Origin: Sympetrum striolatum
Lineage: Eukaryota; Arthropoda; Insecta; Odonata; Libellulidae
Assembly: GCA_947579665.1 (NCBI GenBank)
Contig: OX388345.1
Span: 35,183,849-35,247,848 of the forward strand
Reading direction: 5' to 3'
DNA: 64,000 nucleotides
Shown here: one piece after another, positions 12,120 through 24,330 of the stretch
Layout: every line of letters starts with the position of its first letter
Numbering within the stretch: the first letter of the stretch is position 1
Made by a program: the position numbers and the translations under genes
Notes under the pieces: generated by a model
Database searches by the model: none
The model's input: only the letters and a program-made list of their open reading frames with translations
What the model was told of the DNA's origin: nothing

Positions 12120-15100
12120 CAACTATAAAGTTCAAACGAATGAATTATGTAAATTATTTACCATCTAATAAAAGTTAGAATTAATTTACTCCGGTAGAAG
12201 AATGTCATGGCAATCTTGGGATGATAGTTTATGACAAAAAATCATATTCCGACACAAAAGCTTGTAAACAGAGAAGTCAGGTGGCTATTAAATAAAAAAA
12301 AGCTTTACGGCATTTCAGCTATTTAGACTCTTAAGTAAACCGATAAAATTGCGGAGCAAACGCTGCATACAACCATAAAATCTTCCTAAGTTAAGAAGCT
12401 AATAAAGCTGGTTTCAGCCTGAGTATAAAGGGAGCCGAAGTTTTAAGAAGAAATCGAATATATTATTTTATGAATTTCGAATTTAAGGAAGCCATTTTTA
12501 ATCTTCATCGCCACGGTTGATAAGTTTCCTTCAGTTGATTACCTACATTTTAACATTGTGTACATACCCAAGAGTATAAATAATTGCATAATCATACTCA
12601 TAACTTAGTAGAAGTAAAAAATATAAAATAGCGATTATTTGATCTGGCCTACCACTTAAAATTGAATAACTCTAAAAATATGTATATAAAGAATTCCCGT
12701 TTATATCGCAATACTTTCAATAAAGAGCCTTCCCCACCAATTTACAATCCCTTTCTTTTGAAGATAACTGATCCCCAGTTAAAGCGTTTCGGCGTATTCC
12801 TATCAACGAAAACCTAAACCCACAAAAATATTTTCAAAATATGGTTGCGCTTCCAATGATTACCAATAAGAATAATTTCAGATCAATTTCCCAAAGGAGA
12901 CACTTCTTGTAAGAGGGGCCTATAGAATTTCCCAGTCTCTCAAACCGTACTTCCTCCGGTTACACCAACTTGATCCTTTAACAGGGATGCAGGTAATTGC
13001 GGCCGGATATCAATATCTTTGAGGATGAAGCCTGGCAGTTATGTGCCCGCATGGAAACAAGAGCGCATCCTTTATCCAGCCATCAGCGGGGCTTCAACCG
13101 CTTAAATTGATGCAACGCGAGGTATTTTATCGCTTCATCTCTAGGCATTCATACCCATGATTATGCTTCTAAACTATATACATATCAAGGCGTGTGCAGG
13201 CGTATATGGATACGTTAAACTGAGCACCCCTATAATAAACAGAGATAATTGGGACGATGGAAGGGGAGAGGGATATTTAAGGATGTAAATAAGTCGCTCT
13301 CATAATTTGAAGAGAATATTCGTTCTCTAGAACTGCCCGTGAATCTTACCGCACTCACATAGTAAAGATCATGAAATTGATTTATGCAATTTAAATATTT
13401 ATTTTAGAGTCTAAGCATTCGGGAAAATACTTTCTTTTGTTTTAAGCAAAATAGAAAGCAGGTGCATTGGAAATCGAATTCATACCTTTCAAGTTCCGAG
13501 AATATATTTTTACAAAATACAGTTAAACCAAAGATTTAATACCTCTGATTCAAATGTTAAACCCATACGCGAAATTATCATAACAAGATTCGAGAGATTA
13601 GGTAATATCCAAGAACGATGAATATACTAGCAATAACTTTATGATTCATCATTGTATCGAGATAAATTGTCTTCCTTTTCCTACAAGGGCTTATGATTAT
13701 ATAGTTTTACGCTTCTCTGATGCTTCGGCTTATTTAGACTTTCACAATTCAAGATAAGTTATGATAATGAAACTACGTAAATGGTGAGATACAGAAACAG
13801 TAATTTTTGTTTTTTTTCTATCTCAAAATTAATATTTTCGTCGATATGATTTTTCCTTTTTAGTTGAACTCCATCGAATTCATTAAATTATAAATATTTA
13901 ATCATACCCAATCTCAAATTGTTGCAAATATAAGATTTAAAATGTATAACTATGCGATGATTATATCTGAATCCACTTAATGCTCGATTGCAGCAGCCCT
14001 TACCGAATCTCTGAAGGCTTAACTCCAAACATTCATTCAATCGTTCCTCGGATCGCAAGTGTACATGTTTGACCCTCATACCAGCCGGTGTTCGAAATAA
14101 TGACATGTTAGAGGGCCGAGAGAAAGCGAGACGGGGAATTTAATTTTCACCGCGTGTTTATTTATTTCAGCAGGAGATGGATTATTCCTTGATCTCCTCG
14201 TCTCGATGGGAAAACGATGATAAAGCGAAGCGATTACATACCGGGTGACGGCGGGGAACCGGTCCTCATCAACATCTGCGACAGCAAAATTGACCTACAT
14301 GCACTTCCGACCACCGCTTGTTATTTTTAGCCGCTCCACTTGCCGCGATACTCGGTGCCACCCCGAGCTAAACACTCCTGAACTTCAAAAGTGGTTAACT
14401 TGTAGAAAATAACAATTCCATTTCAACGAATTGATGCTGAATTGGGGCGGACTCCTGATATAAAAATTTTCTTCAACTATTCTTTTATAAAATAATTTTT
14501 AGTGCAATAGTATTTACTACGGTTATGATAATTATACTGGGTGGATGGTTCATTTTGAAATAAGAATTCCATACACCAAAAAGCCGAGGCAGTTTCGAAA
14601 CATTAATGTCGTAATGAACCTGAATTCCATCAGCCACGAAGGCTAAGATTATATAGATGGAAATATTGAATACGAAGAGATAAAAATTAAATTTTGAAAC
14701 AAATTGAATGTAATTGAAAGCTTATATCAGGATACAGTGTAAACAAATTTCCAATCCATTACTTGCGAGCGATGAATTTGAATAAAGTCATGTTATTAAT
14801 TTATTTAAGAAGGTTTCTAGAATATATATGAACTAAACAATAACGCAATTCGTTATAAAGTATCATACAGATATATAACAACGTAAAAGATACATTTAAA
14901 AATTGTCAAAAGCAGGCTGCGTCTTATTGAACAGAAAATTTTCCAGGATATTTTTTGTATCCATTGGTATCGTAACTGTAATATAGAATCTCGAAACCTT
15001 ACAACGTGTTATACATGGTTGCGTTTTCTATTGTAATTCATAATATAGTAAATAATAATGATTTAGTCAATCGCATAAATAAAAGTAACACAAATTTTAC

Positions 15101-17960
15101 TGGTAACATAGAAGAATGAATGGAGTAAAAACAAACGGTTTTATTTTTTAGGGCGTTGCAACAGAATCATGAAGGTTTGGTTGAATGATACGCGTTTGCT
15201 AATTGAAGGAAGCCAAAATCTTTGACTCATCACCTCGATGACGAAATCAGCAGACGGGTCGCTGTCTCTTACGCAAAGTGAGTGGTGCTACCGAAAAAAG
15301 TATTCCTTCACGTGGTGCTACTATCACTCGGTTTAAATATGTTGGAATTTAATAAACCTCCTTTCATATCATCCAATTCACCACACAACACAGGGATTTA
15401 TATTGGTATAACTAGAATATGAAAAATAAAAATCAGAGTTTTAATTTTTAAAATAAGTGCAAGCTCATGAATAAATATATTGCGTCACTACAAAAGGAAT
15501 CGAAAAAGATGAAAGCAAGGATGAGTAGAGGAAGTCGGACAGGAACGCTTATCATTTCTATACAATTTATTTTCAATCATACTTTTCTTGCTTATTAAGC
15601 TTGCGTAGAGTAAAGAGATCCTGAGTTGAACAAATGAGATCTCTGAAGATTCTCTATTATTAAGCATTTCATGCTCATTTACATAACACCGTTTTGGAGA
15701 GCTGAAAAAAAAACATGTAAATCGATCAAAACTATCGAGTTACTTAAAGAAATGATTGGGAAGTATATTTACGTTAATAACTAATTCTCAAAAAAATGTA
15801 CCATTTCATGAAAACCGCGCAATTTTTTATAAGTGCAATAATGTTTCGTTCGCGAAAATATATATTGAACAGATCCTCTGAGTGAACCAGAGAATGGCAA
15901 AATGGTTGCAAGAATTGAAGGGGAAACACTTTTTTATCAACCCGCCAACCCTCGGAGCATCGACTTTCTTTCACAAACATTCGCCGGTGGAGGGAACTAA
16001 TGTCAAATTTATGCTGATGACTTATAATCGCATCCTACATCTGCTGCTACTTCTAACTTTCAGAGCCACTACCTTAGGGTATTTTTTTCGTAATGGTAAT
16101 AACGCCATCACAAACATTTACCGCAAGAGATTTATATTGATGATACTCCTTCTTTCCCATTTAAAAGTGGAAATTCTTAAGCTTCAATTGATTTTTCCAT
16201 CTACGAAATTTTCTAAGACTCACTTCTGGCATTGGTTTTTGCACCGTATTTAACTTTCCGTTCCTGTCTCATATGAGAGGTATAAGTCTATTATCCTGGT
16301 AATGTTCTATTTCTTTTAATAAGGTATGGGAGAAACACTTCTAACTGGTAAAAAGTAAAGAAGTCTTTGAAATCACTAGTGATCGCTGGAGCTAATTTTT
16401 CTTGACAAAATTTCATGCTTTTCGTGATTGGAAATACTGTCTTAAAAAAGAACCCAATTCTTTATTTCTAAAGAAATGTGTTTTCTAAGTTACTAAGTCG
16501 GAAACCTGTGAAACAAAGAAGAGATGGGATGCTTTTACCTAAAAAAATACTTCTAAAATATGGAGTCCTTGGCCAACCTCAATTTTAGACTGCAAAAATT
16601 TAATTCTCTTTGGAAGCTTCAGACTTTTAGTTTCGTCAAATATGAACTTTAACCAAAGAATTAACTCAATTTTTGAAAGTGCCTCTTCGTGAAAGGCCAT
16701 TGAAAGCAATGGAGTTTTGCGTAGAATGCCGTTTGAAGTTCTGTGAAAGTATTAATTAACATTAATTCTTTTAATTTCCATTGTTATTTTAACTTAAGGA
16801 TTATGATGAAAAACGTATCCCAAATGACATTTCCTATCAAATTCGAATAAAATTACATAGCGCAAGTTTATCTAGGTACTAGAATTTTTTCTTGCGAGTT
16901 GAGCACAAGTAAGACCTTCACAAAACGGAATTAAAACATAGTAATTACAGTAATGACTAATATTACATGAAAAGTTCACGGAGAGAATCAATTTCTGCTT
17001 CTTTTCACTGGGTACCGTTACCTATATTGGAAAAGTTTACATTCCAATAGTGAATTTTAGTGCAGCTTTACTACGCCTCGGTGGTTGTGGTTTCCAAGAT
17101 AATTTACTGAACTACTGAATCATGAATAAGAATGAGTCACCTTTTTACGCTTTCAAACTCACCACCGTTTATGCGGTTGGGGCATATGTGTGATAGAAAT
17201 GAGCAAAAACTTAACAATGCATACAATTGGGAATCAGCCGAGGTAGTTATTTAAAGAATATCATGGTGATGCCCTATCACTCAAATCGAAAACCTACGAG
17301 GGAAATATCATTTTGTATCTATAATCAGGTTTTGTGCTTCAGCTGTCATTTATACGTCCTTTAATTCACACGAAAAATCAATAAAAGCTGCTAAATCTCT
17401 AAAACCAAATTTGTCAAAAATTTAATATGATAACGCTTTTCTAATATTAGAACTTTGATGTTTCAATCATCGACATATTTATCCTACACACTGAATAACT
17501 AAATAGAAACTGTTCCCGCTAAAAACGTTTTTGGCGATGATAAATTTGTGAAATAGCTCACATATGAGGATTAGCAATAAATAATGTGCATGCGGGAATG
17601 TGGATTGAATTGAGTAACATTTCAGCGTTAAAACTATCTGTGCGGAAAATGAATGAAAGTATCATTATTACATAGGATTCCAGGATAAAACTCTGCAGAA
17701 AATACATCAAACTAATGGAATAAGTAATACTACTCCTTAAAGTACAATCAGTTATATTTAAAAGCGAAGGTGCTATTTTTCCGATAATTAAATACCTAAT
17801 TATTCGGTATTAATATGAAAGATTTTTAATTTAAAATAAGAATGATTTTATGTATTGGTATAAAATAAAATGAGACAGTACTATAATGAAATTGAAACTA
17901 ATGGGCATAAAAGAACAAATGTAAACAACATTTATCACAATCTTATTTATTTTAACTTCT
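12120..17960. other. Long AT-rich stretch without recognised genes
   Basis: This stretch is mostly AT-rich unique sequence with two GC-richer islands at about 12.96-13.15 kb and 14.10-14.40 kb. The second is preceded by a pyrimidine-rich tract ending in CAG near 14171 that resembles a splice acceptor, but the frames after it close within about 25 codons. A 123-codon frame at 15882-16253 (+) has hydrophobic runs but no family signature, and I do not call it a gene. Confidence 0.4.
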
Positions 17961-17968
17961 CTATTTTT

Positions 17969-18061
17969 GTCAAAGTATAAAATAAAGGCTCCAAAAACCA
18001 TCAAACAAGCTCAACAACATTTTGTTTGATAGTTTTTGGAGTCTTTCTTTGATGCTTTGAC
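17969..18061. ncRNA. miRNA-precursor-like hairpin
   Basis: Two 40-nt arms (17969-18008 and 18022-18061) are reverse complements at 35 of 40 positions. Two of the five differences become G:U pairs if the + strand is transcribed, so only three positions are unpaired. The loop is 13 nt (18009-18021). The terminal 20 bp on each side (CTCCAAAAACC...) is nearly perfect. Arm length, loop size and near-complete pairing fit an animal pre-miRNA or a small MITE hairpin. The + strand reading has the G:U pairs; on the - strand they become A:C mismatches, so + is favoured if it is an RNA. Confidence 0.4.
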
Positions 18062-18177
18062 TATTGTAGCCATCAGTGGCCGAATATATATTTAATTCTC
18101 TATCATAACTTTGCTACGTAAGATCATGATAGAGAGGTGTTAGCATATTTGCATTCTGCTGAAGAAAGAACCAAAAA

Positions 18178-18245
18178 GAAAATGCCTGACTTCGCAGGGA
18201 CTCGAACCCCGATATTCCAGTTATCTACTGCGACGCTACAGCAGA
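18178..18245 (-). repeat. tRNA-derived SINE head relic
   Basis: On the minus strand a perfect B box, GGTTCGAGTCC (18198-18208), follows an approximate A-box segment beginning TAGCGTCGCAG (about 18229-18239). The CCCTGC after the B box is the start of a T-arm-like stem. No complete cloverleaf with a 7-bp acceptor stem can be drawn, so a SINE relic is more likely than a tRNA gene. Confidence 0.4.
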
Positions 18246-18329
18246 AAAATCTATCTTTAAAATTATAATAGTAAAACAACAATCATGTTAACCTCCCTAT
18301 ATAAATCCCCACCGGGAATACGATCGACG

Positions 18330-18830
18330 TCATTCTTGAACAAACAAAATAGCCGATTACGTCTCCGTCTTGTGTGTCCTAATTCAACCCTCACGGCTGA
18401 GTAGGAAGCGGATCTTGGAAATACCAACTCATCTCACACTTTCCTACGTCGAGAGTTTTCGGCGCCAACGAAGGAGTTCGGTGATTACGCGAAAATTGAA
18501 GGCTTCTTTTTCTTTCTTTCATCCCAGCTCGATAATTAAAGAAAAAAGCCTTCGAATTTCCTTACGCCTTTCCTCGCGCTAATTTGGAAGTAAGGAAACT
18601 AGGGTGGGAATCCAAGGGCGAAGGTGCAAGCGAGTGAAGGCGTGAACAAATGGGCCGTGACACCTCACGAGCGAAACGTGCGAATCGAATTTGTCTGCGA
18701 TCCGAATTTGCCAATTATCGGGAAATTTATCTGCGCTGAGTAACAGTGACTTCCTTTAGGAATGTCAGGAGGAACTGGGCCACCGATCAAGTTATGCGAT
18801 GCGGCTTTAGCCTCGATAAAGGTACGTATT
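18330..18830. other. CpG-richer patch
   Basis: The segment has higher CpG than its AT-rich flanks. Its only frame of note is 70 codons (18370-18582, +), Ser/Arg-rich and without a recognised domain. No repeat was identified. Confidence 0.25.
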
Positions 18831-18839
18831 TAAAGAATC

Positions 18840-21800
18840 TCGCTAATATGAATAAAATAATGTAATAAATAGCTAGCACGGATTTGAAGAATCTCATCGA
18901 AATTAATGTAATGCATAAAATAATAATCTTTATCCAATATATTTTAGAATTTTACAATGTTTATTAGTGAATATAAAGTAATCATAATTTCACTAATAAG
19001 CACCAATATAAATTACATGATTGCCATCCGTATAAATACACGTAATTTCGATTCTAACTCTAATTTTCTAACAAAATAAATACTGAAAATTAATTCTGAT
19101 AGCCGAAACCATCCTGATACAACAAAACAAATCTAAAAGTAGAAGTCTCATTTCACCGGTACGTTAACAATTTTTAAGAGAGATAATTTTTAAGTACAAA
19201 AAATCCGCGCAACGATGTAAATTAAATAAACATTCGTGTAGAAATAAAATTTTATCAACAAAATTATTCGACCTGGACGTGCTTTTGAAAATCAAAAGAG
19301 CTAATTAGAAGTATGAATAAGAAATGATATGAAAGACCCTTAAGTTCTGAGATTAATATAAACGTTAAAAAAATATAATTTTGAGCAGCAAAAAAGCCTA
19401 GAATTGCATGTTTTAGTTACATATATACCTACTCTTTTCTTTTCCGTTATATATTAATTGAATTGAAAATTTAGTAATAACATTTTAAAGATTGGAAATT
19501 ATTGAAAAATAAGATAATTAAATTAAAATTCATAAAGAGTACTCGAAAATGACATTGGATAAAGGGAAATTAAATTTTACATCTGTAAACGGCGAATTAA
19601 AATCACCTCCAAAATATCCTAAGCGAATTACGTAACAGTAAACCTCCTTGTAAGGAGGGGAATAGGCTGAGGAATTCAAGGATGCATTTCCAAGAATGAT
19701 AGTCCTCCACAAATTACTTACGGAAGCGGATGGACAAGATGAGAGGGGAAGATAGGCCGCAGGACCTAAAGTTAGAGAATCTCCTTTGTTTCGGTGGAGG
19801 ATTAATGGGAACACAGACAAATCTACGCTTTCAGAGCATTCCTGGTTCCCTTATAGTGATGCGCATTTGTGGCTGTTGACGCAGTGGAAAATGGGCTTTC
19901 CCATTATTATCCCGAAATTGCCTATCTCGGATCGCGTAGAAAGCTCGAAAGAAATCCGAGAGAGTTTGGATCTATACAATTACCATTCACAAATGATTAG
20001 CCTAAATCATGCTGCCGACGGGCATGGGATGGCTCACAGAAGCTACAGAAAAAAATAAATTTTCAGTCACCGATTTAAAGAATCAATTTAATTTTCGTCT
20101 CGGGTAAAATATTCTCAAAATTATAATTACGAAGCATAGACATCAGAGTATTTAATTTCCTTTTTTGCGAAAATAATAATAGCATGCATTTGATTACGAC
20201 TATGTACATAAAATCTCATGCAACTTGCGTTTTATATCGTACCAATTATTTTTCTAGTTCCAAATCGTATTTCAACACGAGAATATTCCAAATAAATTCC
20301 AAAAAAGTAGATGTAATTAATGATTAATCACAGTAAAAATTTAGATAAAACTGAGTTACGAAAGTGAATTTAGCTATCGTATTTATCATTAAATAATTCC
20401 AACAAATGTTCGTGTTTGTTGAACATGACCATCCATCAAAAGCTGTGATACTTCGCAGGAAAAGAAATGAACGATCTTAACAGTAATTGGTGTATACAGA
20501 ATATCACATTCTTATCCACATGAAATAGCTAGACTTGGCAGAGATTCAAAGAAAACTAACATATAAATCGACTACCCATACTTCGTCAAACATTAATTTA
20601 ATTTCAATCGCGAACATTAAATCGAATATTTCAACCAATAAATAAGCTCTTAATAGAACAAAACCCTAAAACTATGGCCCTTTACTCAGTAGAATCCAAC
20701 AGTATAGTTCTGGGAGCACTACTGCTTAAAAATCGTGATTCACCCACGAACGGAAAACAAATTCCTCCTCTCAACTCTTCCATAGGGGTTCGAGGCAATG
20801 CTTTGGTCGTTAGAGATTCGAACGCGCGCAAAGGGTGAATGTTTCGTAATCCCTCGGGGATGTGATGCAAGTGAGACTTACTCCTTAATCTTCACATTAC
20901 TTTGTACTCTCTGTGCTCATGTCGGCATGGAGCGCTGACAGACACGAAATCCGAGACGGAAGAGATTGGGTCAAGGATGCAATCCGAAAAAGCGTACTCT
21001 GCCAACCGCTTAATCATAACACATTCTCCTGCGGTTTGCAGTGAACGCATCCGTACAGTCGTGAGCGTGCGATTGACTCGGAGAAAGGACGTGGAAGAAT
21101 TACAGCGGGGGAATAAGTGACTGACGAAAGAGTTAAAAATATCGACGGAAATACGTAAGGAAGAAGACATGAGGAAGTGGTTACTGAAATCAAGACCCCA
21201 AGATGAAACAAATGGGGATATTTCTGAGACATTGTTTACTAAAATAATAATGACACTGTAATCCGAAAATAGTCTATATGTAGATATTATTGAATGAATG
21301 AGTCATTATAAAAACTGAATTTTCCCGGATGCAAGGAGAAGCGAGAATTTTCGAAATACTAATATAAAGTACAAACAGTGAGTATCGCATGGAAATATAA
21401 AAGTAATATACACGGCCATTTGCGTCATTTCGGGCCTATCCGAAAACCATGGCTTGAACGCTCAACCGGCCTTCGAAAGTTACGAATTATGAATCAATAT
21501 GAGAATATTCGTAGCTTATTCATTGCATATTATACACAAAGGTCATTGTGAAAAAGTATAATTAAAATGGTTTGAACGAAAAACAATTTACAGAAGATTT
21601 TGCACCTCAAGAAATAATACCATCGTTAAACATTCTTAAAGTTCCATTAGAGATAAAATACAAAATCTTAATCAATTAACTTGATATAGTATGTTTACTA
21701 AAATTAATGGGAGTGAGTAACACAGTAATCATTAACTCAGCGATACATAGAATGATTTCTTTATACAGAGTGCAATGTTAAATTTAACAGATTAAACTGT

Positions 21801-22130
21801 TACTTTTACAGTTTCAACCCTTTAAACACATATTGCGAAAGCGGATGAATGTATTTTCGGAGGCGGAATTCTCAACTTGGAAAGTCACCGATCCCAAGTT
21901 TCTCTACCACGGCTTAAAAGCATTTGCATAGAATTTCATGGCATAAACTCGTACCGAAACTCAATTTTGGATGTGAAAGTCATACACTACTTTGAGAGAA
22001 TGATAACGCACAACATAAGCAAACATGAAAAGCAACGGAGAAGGAAGACACGGGGGATAAGCAATAAAAACTTAAGAAAAGGGGAGTGAGTTGAACACGA
22101 AAACTGGCAATGAGACAATCAAAGGAAAAA
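18840..22130. other. Mostly AT-rich sequence, no gene recognised
   Basis: Frames up to 96 codons occur at 19530-19820 (-) and 19786-20058 (+), and overlapping 72-92 codon frames at 20892-21232, but opposing and overlapping frames have unrelated translations and no domain. A modest GC rise at 20.7-21.2 kb explains them. No RNA gene or repeat that I can support is present. Confidence 0.35.
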
Positions 22131-22179
22131 AGAGCATAGAAAAAGTTATGAGAGGCTTACACGAAAGAGGCAAACAGAG

Positions 22180-24330
22180 AGGAGAATGGAGGGAGAGAAG
22201 GGAAAGATGGAAATAGTTTGTAGGCAGTCGCGTGACCGACCGAATCTCACATCTTTGCTGAGGTCGAATTCCCAGCGTTCTGGACAAGGTCGCGTCCGCC
22301 CACTCCAATTGTTGTGGAAGGTGGTACTCGCGTCTGCAGAGGAAAGGGAGATAAGGAGAGGGTTTCGAGTTTTATAAAAGACGCCCCCCGAGAGTTTTAT
22401 CTCAGATTGCTCCTTTCTTAAAACCTTCTGCTCCTTGGCCGTACCGGGTCCCATTTCGAGACCGCGATTGCTCTCGAAAACTTCTGCCGCAATGGTCTCC
22501 CGTGGTTCTTATCCTCGTTATGCTTCCTTTTATCCTTTGCTCCTTTAGGGACCCCTCTAAAAGGAGAGCGGAGTAGAAGAGTTGCTCGGTTCTCCGAGGA
22601 AGTGAAGTGCGGTATAACTAGGATCTGCTCAATGTGCTTCGGAGTTCGATTCGGAAAATCGTGAGCCATGAACTTTTAGGAGACGGCCCAACTTTGAATT
22701 GATATGTTCTTTCCGTTTCTAATGGAAATGGATAAAGAGACTTTTTGGGCGGAATATGAGATTTGAGTCACGACGTTAAATTTAATTGAGCTCAATTCGG
22801 TTTTACCTGGTATAGAATCTTACAACAGAACGACTTCGAAGCCTATTTCTGAAATCATATTCCATTTGATCTAGAAATGGAATTGAATGTCTTGAATGAT
22901 TCCCTCCCACAACTCTAACATTTTTCTACTCCGTATTTTACTATACGTTCTATTCACACTATTTTGCGTGAATAACATGTGTTGTGCACGACTACAACTT
23001 TCTTACAAGTTGTATACTCAAATCGAGTGCTCGATCGATCGATCGATATTTAAAAATTATCATACATGATTTTTAAATTATGTAATCAAAGAACCTTTAT
23101 TTAGACTGGATAGTCAAAAAATATCAGTAAATTATTACATTGTTTACGTCTCAAAGAAGAAAGTTACGAAATTTCGGAGTCATAAAATAATGACATGAAT
23201 GAAGGCTTTCAAAAAATACAATGGTGTCGCACTATTTCACTTCCACTACTCCGAGACCTAACACAAGTGACAGAAAACGAAATGAAGTTTTCATCAATTC
23301 TTATTGTACCGCAAATTTCGGAGTATGAATAAACAACTTGGCAAGACATCTTAAAACATAGTGTACTAGAATATCACATCCTTAGGATAACCGAAATTTC
23401 CTAAATTTAATTTCAGCCAAACCGAACCAATTTTAGCTTGAACCACCCACCAAACCCAGCCCCATAGACTAAACAACCAACAGTTCGCTGCACCCTTAAT
23501 TCTCCAGCGGCGGTCTGCCGAATATTTCACGCCGACTCATCGGCCGAGCATTTCTACATAAATCGTGACCATTCTGATCCCTTTTGTATACCCTCCGCGC
23601 AACAAACATGCTTCCGCGATCGCCTTTGGATATCAAATTTGAAGCCGCAGCCTTGGCGAACCGCCCGCTGTGTTGCAAGCATCCATCGACCGCTACGTAT
23701 CGAAATCTTCTGGTGAGGAATATATTTCCCTCTCTCCTCGGACAACTCCCGAAATAACATTCCAGATTCCCTCGATGTGTATATTTATAGCCCGGCCTCG
23801 ATGAGGAGAAACAAAAGAAAACGATGGGGCGTTCGTGAGGACGCATTTCCAGCCGCTGTGACCAGTGTCAAGGGTGTCGGTCATGAGGTTAAGACAAAAG
23901 AATTCCGCCCAACAACACCTGAGTCTCAAGGGCATGCTGGGAAACAAGATATCATTGTCGTGATGTTCTCGACCTCTTTTTTTCTTCCCTGCACCTTTCC
24001 GTACACCTGTTTCCTCGTGAGGGACTGGCCGGGTACGCCACTGGTGACCGCAGGCGAGGGACGACGGGAAAACACGAGATGGATCGTGGGATGGCGGCCT
24101 TCCTTCAATCGAATCTTTTTTTTCGAATGCAGTATTTCAACACAGCCCTAACGCCTCTCCCATTATCCTTCGACAGCATCCTTCGCTTCCGATTAACGAA
24201 TTTCCCTTCTCTGGGTGAAAAGAAACGTTTTTCGCTGTAGCGGCATTTTAAGGTGCCATTTGTGGAAGCGAATTTGCAGTCTCTCATTAATTTTCTCGCG
24301 GTGTTTTCCGGAAAAAATAACCTTCCCTCT
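22180..24330. other. GC-richer blocks around an AT-rich core
   Basis: CpG-rich segments at about 22.24-22.66 and 23.50-24.33 kb flank AT-rich DNA that includes a short GATC tandem run near 23033-23047. The GC-rich parts carry overlapping frames up to 124 codons on both strands (for example 23777-24151 + and 23496-23846 -). None resembles a known protein and none dominates, so I treat them as compositional. Confidence 0.3.

Noticed and set aside
14155..14260. Splice-acceptor-like TTTATTTATTTCAG followed by a short open stretch
   Set aside because: The following frame stops after about 25 codons and no donor or partner exon could be supported.
15882..16253. 123-codon open frame on the + strand
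   Set aside because: It has hydrophobic stretches but no family signature, no neighbouring gene structure and AT-rich composition; likely chance.
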